From: Eleusine coracana subsp. coracana
Taxonomy: Eukaryota; Streptophyta; Magnoliopsida; Poales; Poaceae
NCBI GenBank assembly: GCA_032690845.1
Contig: CM064430.1
Span: 44,303,882-44,367,881, forward strand
Length of the DNA stretch: 64,000 bases
Reading direction: 5' to 3'
Positions 12,401 through 23,385 of the stretch are shown one piece after another. The first letter of the stretch is position 1; every line of letters starts with the position of its first letter. The notes beneath the pieces were generated by a model, which worked only from the letters and a program-made list of their open reading frames with translations, searched no databases and was not told where the DNA came from. The translations under genes were made by a program, and so were the position numbers.

Positions 12401-13196
12401 TGATGAAGTGTCATGATGGTGGAAACCCTGAGCTTCATGGTGGACTTGCGAGCATGCCTGGGTGAAGTGAGAGTGTTATGCACTTACTTACAAAGAGTGC
12501 ACATCATGTGGGTATAGCGTACTAAGCTCTGCAGAGTTAACCCTAAATCATTCAGATGTCCGTTGTCACTGGTCATGGCACACCAATTCATTGGGCTCTT
12601 GATTATAGCAAACCCTTGATGTGTGAGTGTGTATAGTAGATACACGTGTTTTGGTGAATGATGTTGGCATGGTGTGCCAGAGTTGTTATGACTATGTGTC
12701 AGAAGGCTCAACAAAAATATGGGAACTATTGGGATCGATTGTAATCTGAAAACCCCTTTGCCTCTACAGTAAGACCCCTTCATTTGTGCTTTCTGCAAAA
12801 CTCTGAACCTTACCCTATTCGTTGACCACTCTCCTAAATGCATGAAAATATCCCTTGCTAGAGGTAGCGCTTGTGGAGTACCTTATGTACTCAACCTTGC
12901 CTGATTTGATTTTGATCAGTGAGAAGATGGAGAATTTGTTGAAGTCAATGAGTAGATCACGTCCTATGCTCAAGTTTGCCTGTGGAGTTGTCGAAGCTTT
13001 ATTCATGTTCTCTTTAGTCCGAATTGGCTTGATCAATCCCTTTTGCTTGTAATTTAAAACTTGCATGTGTGTATAGTCCCTGCGTGGACTTAATAAAGGT
13101 TGTAAATTGACTGTGTATCATTTGTATGTGTGTACCAACTACTGATCCAGGGATTGGTACGGTAATCATGGGTTACCCCCAGAAGGGGGTATCACA
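9463..13196 (+). repeat. Probable very long gypsy-type LTR or truncated element, non-coding
   Basis: About 3.7 kb without credible coding capacity. The order is C-rich promoter-like DNA (9540-10560), a TATA box (TATAAAAG at 10568-10575), a CT-rich leader, and a stretch with repeated phrases about 'ccctaaactt' and 'aataagccc' (about 11050-11300). AT-richer sequence follows, ending GGGTATCACA at 13196. Long LTRs of the Del/Tekay group of Ty3-gypsy elements in grasses have this general look, but I could not find the matching start, a second LTR, a PBS or a target-site duplication. The several open frames in the C-rich part (for example near 9667-9951 and 10582-10911) look like composition effects and are not annotated. 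The assignment is an inference. Confidence 0.4.
10568..10575 (+). promoter_or_regulatory. TATA box in the putative long LTR
   Basis: TATAAAAG follows a GC-rich upstream block and is followed about 30 bases later by CT-rich sequence, as in a plant RNA polymerase II core promoter. It is the only clear promoter signal in this block and supports a rightward LTR orientation. No coding region follows. Confidence 0.45.
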
Positions 13197-13548
13197 CTTT
13201 CGATGCCTAGTAATTTTCTAGTGCTTTTTTTATTACTCCCCCATCTTAAATTTTATAAATTGTTATATATTTGACAATTCATTTATTCAGAACTTTGATT
13301 TTTTTTCACATAGTCCATATGTCATCCTTGGATGTCTCAAGAGTTTTTTCTTCAGGCACATGTTTTGCTGCTGGAGTATATGGCAACTATTCGTGTTTCT
13401 ACTTGTACATCTAGGAAACATAGTATACTGCTCAGTTCATTTCTGTTCCAAGCAAGCTTTGTATACTTTCCAATGATTGTCTAGAAAGGTATATCTCTTT
13501 CTCACAATATAGATGCATGATTGTTCTTCTTTTTTATTGTCAATGAAC
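13197..13548. other. Intergenic, one MITE-like edge
   Basis: No coding sequence. TTACTCCCCCATCTTAAATT near 13235 resembles one end of a Stowaway MITE, but I could not find the other end. The remainder is plain AT-rich DNA that served as the target of the LINE. Confidence 0.4.
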
Positions 13549-13563
13549 GCCAACCTAACAAAT
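13549..13563. repeat. Target-site duplication, left side of LINE
   Basis: GCCAACCTAACAAAT here matches GCCAACCTGACAAAT at 19823-19837 with one mismatch. A 15-bp direct repeat flanking a sequence with an A-rich 3' end is the mark of target-primed reverse transcription. Confidence 0.75.
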
Positions 13564-13898
13564 CATCAGAGTTCCCCAGCTCACAAAACATGTCCCCTTT
13601 TTTCGTTGGAGGTTGGATCTGTTTTTTCCGGAGCCAACTCAGCAGGCGTTCCACCGAGCAATCTCGATCTCCGCCTAGGGTTAGGCTCCCCGGTGAACTC
13701 TAGCAGTGCTATGCCGTGCATCCACCCGGACCATGACGACCATGCCCTGGAAGCAATGAGGGTTGCTGACAGCCACCGCATATCATCGGTTAGCCATTCT
13801 GGCGCTGTCAAGCACAAAACCCTAATTCCCGTTTTTTAGAGCCTAGCACCGCTTAGGTACCTAATCGCGGGATCGCCTGCCGCTATGAAGTTAGTCTG

Positions 13899-14650
13899 AT
13901 GGCGTCTCCCAGAGGTGGATTTGCTGTTCCATCGGGGACCCGATCTGGGCCCTGGTCGGAGGATAGAGATCTGGAGGTCAAGGAATTGCTCCGCAACCTA
14001 CACATCACTACGGAAGAAATGGAGATCGTGAAGCTGAGCGACGATGAGGATGATGATATTGGGAACGTGGAGGTGACAGTCATCGGAAAAGAGCTCGGTG
14101 GTGATCCATGCCTCTATGATTCTAGGTGCGATGAAACCAGCATGGTGCAACCCGGTTGGATTCAAAATCTGCACAGTGGGAGAGAAAGGCAGCAACCTTT
14201 TTGTTGCTGAGTTTGGAGATGGTCAAGCCATGGAGAGGGCACTGATGGGATCCCCTTGGATAGTTGGAAAATATGCTATCATTCTGCAGCCGTACAATTG
14301 GGGACTCAAACCGTCTGATATCCATTTTGACAAGATGGAGATGTGGATCAGAGTTCTAAACTTGCCTCTTGGATGCATGAATGAGAAGAGGGGAGCTAAA
14401 GCTGTGAGCCTGATTGGTGAGCTGGTGAAATTGGATGTGGACAAGGATGGCAAGGCGAGTGGCGCCTTCCTGAGAGCTAGGGTGTCAGTGGAATTGTCTA
14501 AACCCTTGCAAAGGGGTATTCTACTGAAACCAGAGAGATAGAGCAAACTCGAATGGTTTGATATCCAATATAAGAAGCTTCCATTTTACTATTTTTCTTG
14601 TGGTATTCTCGGCCATACGAAAATCCTGTAGTAAATAATGCTGAAGGAAA
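13899..14650 (+). pseudogene. LINE ORF1 (DUF4283-type gag-like protein)
   Basis: The first LINE protein, which in this class binds element RNA. The ATG at 13899 opens a frame with an acidic segment (near 14030-14065). The frame then shifts near 14100, and the second part (about 14100-14541) holds the DUF4283-like region, with VAEFGDGQAMERALMGSPWI and MEMWIRVLNLPLGCMNEKRG, ending at a TAG at 14539-14541. Just beyond, at about 14550-14615, the same frame region reads FYYFSCGILGH, a zinc knuckle whose first Cys is replaced by Tyr. A Gly/Ser-rich basic tail (about 14700-15000) continues with more shifts. Domain identity is from recognisable phrases in plant LINE ORF1 proteins; exact limits are approximate. 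Confidence 0.7.
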
Positions 14651-15811
14651 GCTCCCATATGATGTCAAGCTTCGTGCCCCTAACAATTGCAAACAATGGC
14701 TACAGGGATTTGTACAAGCAGCGGCTACGTCCTTTGGCAGTTCATCCTCTGCGAGCTCACACCCGTCTAAGGAATCTGGCAATCGACAGAGAGGCAAGGG
14801 GGATCAGTGTAGTGATGATGGGAAGGACGGTGAGGAGGTCAACTCGCCTGTGAAGCCGATAGGTGGAGTACAGAAAAGGGAGGAGCGAATAAGCAGTTGT
14901 TCCACTTGCAGGAGCCACCGGCTATGCAACCAGTCCGAAAGAGGAAATCAAAGAGCTTTGGCTCAGCCCCTACAGCTACCCCTGACCTAAACCTCATAGC
15001 TGATGATTTGTCTACCTTGGTAGTGGTGCCAGTGGGCCTCGTGTCGGCTCGAGCGTCGCATTTGGAGCAGGACCCCCCCTGAGAAGGGCCTGTTGATGAG
15101 CTACTAAAGAAGAAAAAAACCAACAACTAATCAATTGCCTGATTGGTGGTGGCTGCCGGTTGCAGCTCCCAGCCGGGCACAATAAATCTCCTATGCCTAA
15201 ACTGTCAGGGCTGTGGGCGGCACGAGGCAGTTCAAGAGATCCACTAGTTGGTGGGGATTCATAGACCCATGGTGGTGTTCTTGTCGGAGACAAAGATGGG
15301 CAAAGACCGAACGATGACCCTTAAGAAGCAATTGGGCTTCCCTAATGGCCTACTGGTGACTGCGATGGGGTTGGGGGGTGGTCTTGCTTTGTTCTGGAGG
15401 TCGGATGTGTTGGTGGACTATCAAAACATGTCAAGGTCTCACATTGATGTGGTTCTCGCTAGTGATCAGCTGGATGGGCAAACATGGCGCTTTACGGGGT
15501 TCTATGGGGAGCCTCATCGTGAGATGATGAAAGAAAACCGGTATTTGTTGAGATTCTTACGCGTGCAGCTGGACCTTCCATGGCTATGCGCTGGCGGTTT
15601 CAATGAGGTGATACGGGGGGAGGAACACATTGGAGGCAATGGCCTTGAACAATGGCAAATGATGGCCTTTAGCAACGCGGTAGCCAACTATGAGCTCCTC
15701 GATCTAGGTTACAAGGGCCTGCCTTATACCTAGGACAATAGACAAGATCATTGCCAGAATGTTAAGGCTCAGATTGATTGAGCTTTTGGTGATAGCCGAT
15801 TCTTGGATGTC

Positions 15812-15829
15812 GGGGGGGGGGGGGGGGGG
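15812..15829. repeat. Poly-G run (18 nt) inside the LINE endonuclease
   Basis: An unbroken G18 tract within what should be endonuclease codons. It disrupts the reading frame locally. It may be a real expansion or a sequencing or assembly error. Confidence 0.8.
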
Positions 15830-16475
15830 CTACGGATGTGCAGCACCTACAAACTTTAGAATCTGACCATTGTGCACTGCTCACTGAGGTGAGGAAAGGA
15901 GCTACCCAGACGTCATGAAGGCCTCGATCATATGGCAGATACGAGAATATGTGGCAACGGTAAGAGAACTATGACGATTTTATATAGCAAGCTTGGGTGG
16001 CAGGGGATGGCACAGGTACAGTAAGTGGTGTTGAAATGTCACTCACCTCCCTACAGTTATCCTTGAAGGAGTGGGATAAGACTGTTTTTGGCTCAGTCAA
16101 GAACCAATGAAAGAAATTGCGCGAGGACTTGGAGACCGAATGAAGCAGCATGCTGTATCGGGGACCTACTGGACGAGAGCGCTCCCTAATAAAATTGCTC
16201 TCAGAGCTGGTGACAAGGGAAGAAGAGATGTGCTGCCAGCGCTCACGTATTGATTGGCTTAAAGCTGGGGACAGGAATACGGAATTTTTCCAAGCTAAGA
16301 TGAAATCTCGAGCTCGGACGAATCGGATCAAAGGCCTTCGTCGTGCTGATGGGGTATGGATTAATGAGCAGGAGGATATGGAGAGGTGGGTGATGGAGTT
16401 TTACTAGGGCCTTTTTACGGCCCGAGATGAGGTCGACCCGTCCCTGCTTTGCAGGTTTGTCCCATGCTGGGTAAC

Positions 16476-16995
16476 TAGGGATGGCAACGGGGCGGGTTCG
16501 GGTCGGGTGGAGCAAAAGCCCACCTGCAATGATAGATGTTGTGGGTGGAAATGCGCACCCGCATCCGCACCCACGGGTGGAAATCCACACCCGCGCCTGC
16601 ACCCGCCGGGTTTCGGGCGGGTGATGGGTCCCCTGCGGGTTTTCTAGGTGCATAAAAAAATATGTTTTTAGTCTAATTGACCATTATTTTAGCACATTTT
16701 ATATAATAAAAATACTAACTCATTCATAACTTCATAGTTAACATAATATGACAATACATAAACATATACTAAGAATAATTACACAAATAATTCTCACTCT
16801 CACAAAGGAATATTTAACTAAAACTCTTGATGGGTCTTATTTTTCGAGCCCCGCGGGTGAGAGAAAAAACCCGCACCGCCCCGCGATTGTGCGAGGCGGG
16901 TGCGGGTGAGCCCCGCGGGTGAGAAAGTGCACCCGCACCCGACTGGTGCCAAACCCGGCGGGACCCCGCACCCGGGACCCGAATTGCCATCCCTA
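16476..16995. mobile_element. Non-autonomous hAT-type element (520 bp) inside the LINE
   Basis: Bounded by the inverted repeat TAGGGATGGCAA at 16476-16487 and TTGCCATCCCTA at 16984-16995. It is flanked by the perfect 8-bp duplication TGGGTAAC (16468-16475 and 16996-17003), which is the hAT signature. Subterminal parts are rich in GGGTGCGGGT-like repeats and the centre is AT-rich. It has no coding capacity, so any movement would need a transposase from elsewhere. If it and one copy of the duplication are disregarded, the LINE frame runs straight through the site, so the LINE was coding in this frame when the insertion happened. Confidence 0.9.
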
Positions 16996-19822
16996 TGGGT
17001 AACTGATCAGATGAACGAAAGCCTTGATTGGCTCTTCACGGCTGAGGAAGTGGAACGAGCCCTGTTTAAGATAAAACCTAACAAAATGCCAGGCGTGGAT
17101 GGTTTCTCAGTGGGATTCTTTCAAAGGCACTAGATGCTAGTCAAGAATAAGGTCATTGAGGCGGTTCTCGGATTTCTGAATGGGGGCTCCATGCCTGCTG
17201 ATGTCAACAGGAGACTGCTCGTCTTAATCCCCAAGGTAGCTAATTCGCAAGAACTTGCGCAGTTTCATCCTATCTCGTTATGCAATGTCTTATACAAAAT
17301 CTGCTCCAAGGCGATGGCGAATAGGCTCAGATGGTTCCTGGATGAGATTGTGTCACAGGAGCAATGTGCGTTTGTGCCGGGGAGGTTGATCACGAACAAC
17401 GTCCTCATTGCATATGAATGTATTCACTACATGAAAAACAGGAAAGGAAAACACGCACTCAAACTGGATATGGCGAAAGCCTACGACAGAGTCAAGTGGG
17501 CTTATATGGATGTAGTCATGCATGTGTTGAGATTCTTGGATACCTGGTGTGCTTTGGTTATGAAGTGTGTATCTTCGGTATCCTTCTCGGTCAGGGTGAA
17601 TGGCTCCTATTCATAGGTGCATTCGACAGGGAGATCCAATCTCTCCGTATTTGTTTCTGTTATGTGCAAAAGGACTAACGAGTATGCTTAAGTATAAGGG
17701 CCCAGCATGTATCTCGCGTGGCATGCGGGTGAGTAGACATGCACCTTAGATCTCACATCTCATGTTCATCGATGACTGTATTATCTTCATGCCAGCATGT
17801 CAGTGAAGTGCAGAGCGACTAGCATCAATCTTGGAGGATTACAACAAAGGATCGGGACAACTGGTAAATAAGCACAAGTCCACAATCATTTTCAGCTCTA
17901 CCTGCTCTGATGACACTCGGGCTATGATTCACACGTGCTTCAGGTGGAATCTGAAGCTCTTGGTGAAAAATACTTGGGTCTCCTGTCAGCTATTGGTACT
18001 TCTGAAGGAGGGGTTTTTGACTACCTACCGAACAGAATTTGTGGTTTTGTTCATGGTTGGGGCGAGAATACCCTGAGCTGCGCAGGGAGAGAAGTGTTGC
18101 TGAAAGCTAACACGCAGGTAGTGCCTACCTACCCGATGAGCTGTTTTAAGCTGCCGGCATAGATCTGTGATCGTATGAAGACTTATATCTCAAATTTTTG
18201 GTGGGGCAGATCCATTGATAGTCACAAGATTCATTGGCAGGATGGTCAAAATTGACGTTACCAAAAGGGAAAGGTGGCATGGGTTTTCGGGATCTTCAAC
18301 TTTTCAACAAAGCCATGTTGGGCAAGCAAGGTTGGAGATTGATTTCTCGACCGGAATCCCTTTGTGCTCAAGTCCTTAAGGTAAATATTATCTAACTGGT
18401 GATTTTATGAATGAAACAAGGAAGAGGAATAGTTCAGAAACTTGGAGGGCCATTGTACATGGGAGAGATGCGTTGAAAAAGGGCATGGTGAAGCGCATCG
18501 GGCCTGGCACCTCTATCAATGTTTGGGAGGATAACTGGATCCAAGGCATCACAGGCCTACGGCCTCGTGTGCGGATAGACGAAACCCATGTGAATCACGT
18601 CAGTGATCTATTTTACCCAAGGACTCGGGTGTGGAATGAGGCGTTGGTTCATGAGTCCTTCATATCCATGGATGCGAATGAAATTCTTAAACTGAAGCCA
18701 GCTGCAACATGGGATGAAGACGTCTGGGCTTGGGCTTTTGAGAGGTCTGCCTTCTATTCCATGTGTTCAGCTAATCAGATGCTGAAAAATGACCAAGAGC
18801 AATGGTGGCTGGCAAAGGAGTCTGAGCTGGATACATCAGAGAATGATCATTGGTGGAAGGTTTTGTGGAAAATGAAAATACCACCAAAGGTATGTATTTT
18901 TTGGTGGCGTGTTCTACAGGAATTTCTACCAACGAGGGCGGAGTTAAAGACGTGACATATCCTGAAAGAGAGCCATTGTGAAGCCTGTGGCAACCCCTCA
19001 GAGTCACTCTTCCATGTGGTTCTAGAGTGCACGTACGCGCATCCTTCTAGGAAGCGGTGATATCATGAATGGCCAGACTTGGGCCCGTGATATCATGACT
19101 GACCAGATAGTCCGGCCCGAGGAATCAGGTATCCTAATCTATTGGGTGTGGTCTCTCTGGTCAGGCCGGAATGCCCGACACCATTGCTCCAGGAGCTGGG
19201 AGCCAGGCACAGCGGCACAACATGTTGCCAAGATGTTGGAAGATATGATATGTTTGAACACTGCTCCTAAATTGGCCAGTATTTCTCCCAAGGAAAGATG
19301 GAAGCCGCCCGACACAGGTTGGGTAAAGGTAAACACCGATGGAGCTTTCTACCAGGAACCAGGCAATGGAGCTACGGGAGTGATAGTTAGAGATGAGCAT
19401 GGTCAGGTACTCACGAGGGAAGGCCGGTGGATTGAATACATTGGCAGTGCACTTATGGCTGAGGCAGTGGTGGCGAGAGATGGCCTGTTGCTAGCAGTGG
19501 CAAAAAGCTACAACATGGTTGTTCTAGAAGTCGATAATCTCTCGCTTGCCACTACTCTGCGTTCAGATTCTGAAGACCGATCAGAGATAGCGGGCTTCGT
19601 GCAAGAGATCAAAGAGCTGGGCAGGTCTTTCTAAGATTTTCGGGTTTCGTTTGTTAGGAGGGAAGCAAACGCTACAGCTCATAGCTGTGCAAAGAGGCCA
19701 ATCAATAGTAATGTACTTGTGCCCTTTTCAGACTACACCCCTCCATGGCTTGGAGATGTTGTAGCTGATGATTGTAACGTGTCGGTGATTAATAAAGCTC
19801 TGTGATCTGATCTCAAAAAAAT

Positions 19823-19837
19823 GCCAACCTGACAAAT
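19823..19837. repeat. Target-site duplication, right side of LINE
   Basis: GCCAACCTGACAAAT, partner of 13549-13563 with one difference. It directly follows the A-rich tail. Confidence 0.75.
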
Positions 19838-19936
19838 TCGGATCATAGGACCAGCCTGTGGGGCTACAGAGCTAAGCATCTGGCCTTACCACTTACATTT
19901 TTTTCCAATGTGGATTGATTGAATCTCATAAAAAAT

Positions 19937-21510
19937 ATTTGTATGGATCAAAGGCGTGCCGAGAGGGGGTGTGAACCGGTAAGCTGACCACAATAAACAA
20001 ATGCTACTAATGTTTCCACTAGATTCTAGCAATCGTTGTAACCTAATAATTTTAGGAGACCAAGATCCTAACATGCTAGTGTTGATGATGAGTGCAATGT
20101 AAAAGCGCCACACTAGCCTATGCAAGCCACAAGACAATCTATCAACTATAGCACACAATTGCGGAATAGTAAAGAGAGGGTCAAGTAATGCTAATGGTTT
20201 TTCCTGAGGTATTGAAAGGATGGCGCCTTCCCCTAGTCCTCGTTGGACCACTCTCACCGGAGTGTCGGTCCCTCCTGCCACCAAGTGGAGTTCTCGCACA
20301 CGAGCCCGCAATCACTTCTGGAGTGAAGACACGGTTGCGACCTCTGCCATAAAGGCACAAGCTCACCTCCCTTGAGAACTTGTCGGGCTCCCCGAGCCAA
20401 CACGGGCGCTAACTATCAGTGCCCCATTTAACAGTGGGCTGAAAACGTGTACAAATGTGTGACAACCTTCACAACAAACCACAATAGGCTCGATCACCGA
20501 TACCAAACCGGTCTAGGTCTCACCATAGGTCAAGAGTAACAATCTAGATCACACTCTCAAGGACACCATAGCCTTAGATGTGAATAGATGCTCGAGTTAC
20601 TCTCTCTAGACTCTCAAGATATCCAATATCTTCTCCTAGTGCTCCTCTCTTTTCCTCTTGGCCCCTACTGATGCTCCAAGCTATCCCAATGGCCAAGAGT
20701 GGTCTCCAAGACCCCAGCAATGAGTTTATACAGGCTTCCAACCTCAAACTAGCCATTACTCCATGAAACAATCTTCTGATCGTACTGACCGGACTGTCCA
20801 ATCTCCACCGGATAGCTCCTCCAGAGTCATTGCTCTTCTATCCGCTGCTTCTGCTATACAGACCGTAGAGTCCGGACTATAGAGTGGGTCGTACGGTCTG
20901 TATAGTTCTTGCTTATTTCAGAGCTGTTGCAAACTGCTTACTCTCTGTCCTATTCCCATCCATATAGACCAGACCATCCGGTCTGTAGGCCGTACCATCT
21001 GGTCTCTCTGGGTCTTCGCGCTGACAGATTCCTCACATCAAGCCTTCTCTGATCTGAGTCTTCTTTTAGTGACTGTATAGTCCAGTCTCTACGACCCCTC
21101 TGTCCGGTCTCTATCTCCAGAAATTGAAACTCCTTGTCCTCGCTTGACTTTATTTCTCGGCTTTTTCCAACAGCTCCTTAGCTTCTCCACGGCCATATAG
21201 TGCATGTGATTTCACTAAGCATTCATGCACATCACTGACTAGTGTGATCTAAGAGACATGACCTTGACCTCCTTGATAGTCCGGTTTTTCCTATGGACAT
21301 GAGCCCTAACAACTAGACAAGTGTTCCAAACACTTTCTCCTAGCTTGTCCTTAGCCTTGATCCATATCCATCAACCTTTGGACTCCATCAAGTCTCCATG
21401 CTTGTGGTTATTGTTATCAATCACCAAGGCAACCATTATTAATAGGATTGTAGTAGTGTTTAGAGATGATTCCTGCATAGATAACACTCATGTAGATATT
21501 AGCCCATAAT
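19937..21510 (-). repeat. Probable SIRE-type LTR or LTR fragment
   Basis: The left edge, GGATCAAAGGCGTGCCGAGA followed by GGGGGTGTGAACCGG, has the same layout as the LTR ends at 1354, 4526 and 7094 (GGA-x-CGAGA then a G-run and GTGAA) but a different sequence. A TATA-like box on the minus strand lies at about 20727-20735, and imperfect repeats of GTCCGGTCTGTATAG type occupy 20770-21120. No coding sequence, PBS or partner LTR is visible, and the right edge is a guess from a change in composition. Confidence 0.4.
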
Positions 21511-23266
21511 TTTATAGTTGTCAGTAATCACCAAAAAATCTATACCTTGGAGATCCAATCATCAATGGTCATGAAGTTTACAATATTCACAAACTCATAT
21601 CACTTACATGCGTGCATATAATATATCTTGTGCACCTAATATTTCCCAAAACATTATATAATTAAATATATAAGGTTAGTATCTTCATAAAATATTCAGT
21701 GGAATCATGAAAGTCTCTCCAGAAACGTACTAAAGATGAATTGTGAAAGGTAGTTGAAGACTTGGCAAATCCATCTCATAGGAAGCTAGAATATTAGACC
21801 AAACCAAACCCTCATCATCATCGTCCTCGTCAAAGCCTCCAAAGTCGGAACTCGGGCCAGATTATGAGCTAGCGAATGCTGAGCACAGGGGTAGGTACTT
21901 AGTAAGGTCAGAAGCTACTTGAGGTGAATGCATATGCAATTTTTGTAGTGGACAATAAGGTGAAGTTACATGCTTTGCATACATGAAATTTATAAAACAA
22001 GTTATTCATAAAACATTCATTTTAAATCAGAGTGAGATCAAAGCCTAAAAAATAAGCATTTTATTATCTTGTCCGGATTGCTTTGGAACCATACTAAATA
22101 TTTCATGTATGGAATTTGCATGTATATTTATAAAATAATATTATTAGTATGATAAAACATCAATGCACACAAAATTACAAAAAGAATATCTAGTCCTACT
22201 CTATTGTAGCACAATTATTATTTTTGCATCCCCGAGACAACTTTTTTTTTAAGTTTTTAGAGTACAAAAAAAATTTCATGTTTTTAGTTTATATTTTTCT
22301 TCACATAGCCACAACTCGATGTATAAGCTATATATTACCATGCCACTACAGTAGTAAAATAATATTTTGCAATTTTTCGTGCACTAATTTTCATTTTCAT
22401 GTCTTGAATGTATGACTGGTTGTTCTTTCTACACCTTATAGTTTGTTTGTATTATTTTCTTAAGTCCTAGATTAAATTATATTACATACCATTTGGAAAT
22501 TACAATTACAGGTCACCTTCTCAGCCTGACACCATTATATGGACCCATTTGTGATATGGACACAACACAGGGGTCGTATAGAATTATTCTTTTTTTTCTC
22601 TTCTCTTTATTAATTTTGGTGAGTCTCCCAGCCCCGTATTTTGGTGTTGCAAAATAAAAAGAAACATATATAAGAACCAAATAAGGTTCGGTTCCACATT
22701 CATCACGAACCAACCTAACCACCATAAGCATCCAACACAAAGCAAAATCACTGTGTATGTTGTAGAATCAGACAATGGTTCAGTAAAATATAGATATTGC
22801 TGTGTACGTTTCAGAATCAGACAAGGTGAGTCCTTCATAAGGCAAGGTGAGCCTGTCCAATATCTATCAAAACCACCGTAATTTTTGTTTCACCTTTTAT
22901 CCCTCTTATCTATTCTTCATCATGCTTTTGTAAGTGTCCGTATAAAATTCATGGTCCATGATTCTTTCTCTTTTATCCATTTGAACGCAGCGTTCCACCT
23001 CCCCCCAATCGATGTACTTGCATACAAAAACATAGACCGTGCCGAAGTCTCATCGAATCTAAGATCGGGAGGCTGTACATAGATTAGATGATTTTGCTAT
23101 GTAAAGAAAGTAAAGTATAATCTCTGCATATTATTTATAGAATTTTTTTATACCTTTTTTAAATCCCTAGCAACGGACAGACACATTGCTAGTGATGATA
23201 TAATTGGTCCTCCTCTACTCCTAATTATCGTTGCTTTAGATCAATAATTGCTCATTTTTCCCCTAC
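21511..23266. other. Intergenic, AT-rich, nothing recognised
   Basis: About 1.75 kb with no convincing coding region. Short open frames here are unsupported by composition or motifs. I also see no terminal repeats or duplications. Confidence 0.6.
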
Positions 23267-23385
23267 ATGTTTGACACAATTTGTGATAACCTTCCATGTT
23301 TTGTGGTCTTTTTCTATTCTATTATAGTCTCGTTGGAAACATTAGGTCATCAGGCTCATAACTCAAAACCCCTTGGCCCAACAAC

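Larger units (their letters stand above)
15175..19690 (+). pseudogene. LINE ORF2: endonuclease, reverse transcriptase, RNase H (broken)
   Basis: The replicase of the LINE. Order: an APE-type endonuclease (15190-15830) with CLNCQGCGRHEAV at the start, LSETKM, FTGFYGEP and CAGGFNEV (the last with Asp lost from the usual GDFNE). Then the linker and the RT core (about 16990-18170), with PGVDGFSVGFF, NVLYKICSKAMANRL, CAFVPGRLITNN, LKLDMAKAYDRVKW and the catalytic FIDD at about 17766-17780. A zinc-binding tail (to 18955) carries FWWRVLQEFLPTRAEL. RNase H follows (about 19290-19634), with VKVNTDGAF (catalytic Asp) and a later E and D. Breaks include TAG at about 15732, 16405 and 17131, an 18-G run at 15812-15829 and a frameshift near 17615. 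A 520-bp hAT element splits the linker at 16476. Confidence 0.85.
13564..19822 (+). mobile_element. LINE (plant L1-type non-LTR retrotransposon), near full length, decayed
   Basis: About 6.26 kb between 15-bp direct repeats, or about 5.7 kb without the nested hAT element at 16476-16995. It carries ORF1 (gag-like, with a zinc-knuckle remnant) and then ORF2 (endonuclease, reverse transcriptase, zinc-binding RT tail, RNase H). It ends in a short A-rich stretch (TCTCAAAAAA, 19811-19820) after an AATAAAGC signal near 19790. The order of domains, the RNase H and the A-tail fit the plant L1 clade. Every ORF is broken by stops or shifts, so it is not autonomous. The presence of the 5' end with both duplications suggests a full-length insertion, unusual because LINEs are often 5'-truncated. 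Confidence 0.85.

Noticed and set aside
12484..13066. Open frames on the minus strand at the end of the long LTR-like block
   Set aside because: No domain, no codon-use contrast, and the surrounding sequence looks like an untranslated LTR.
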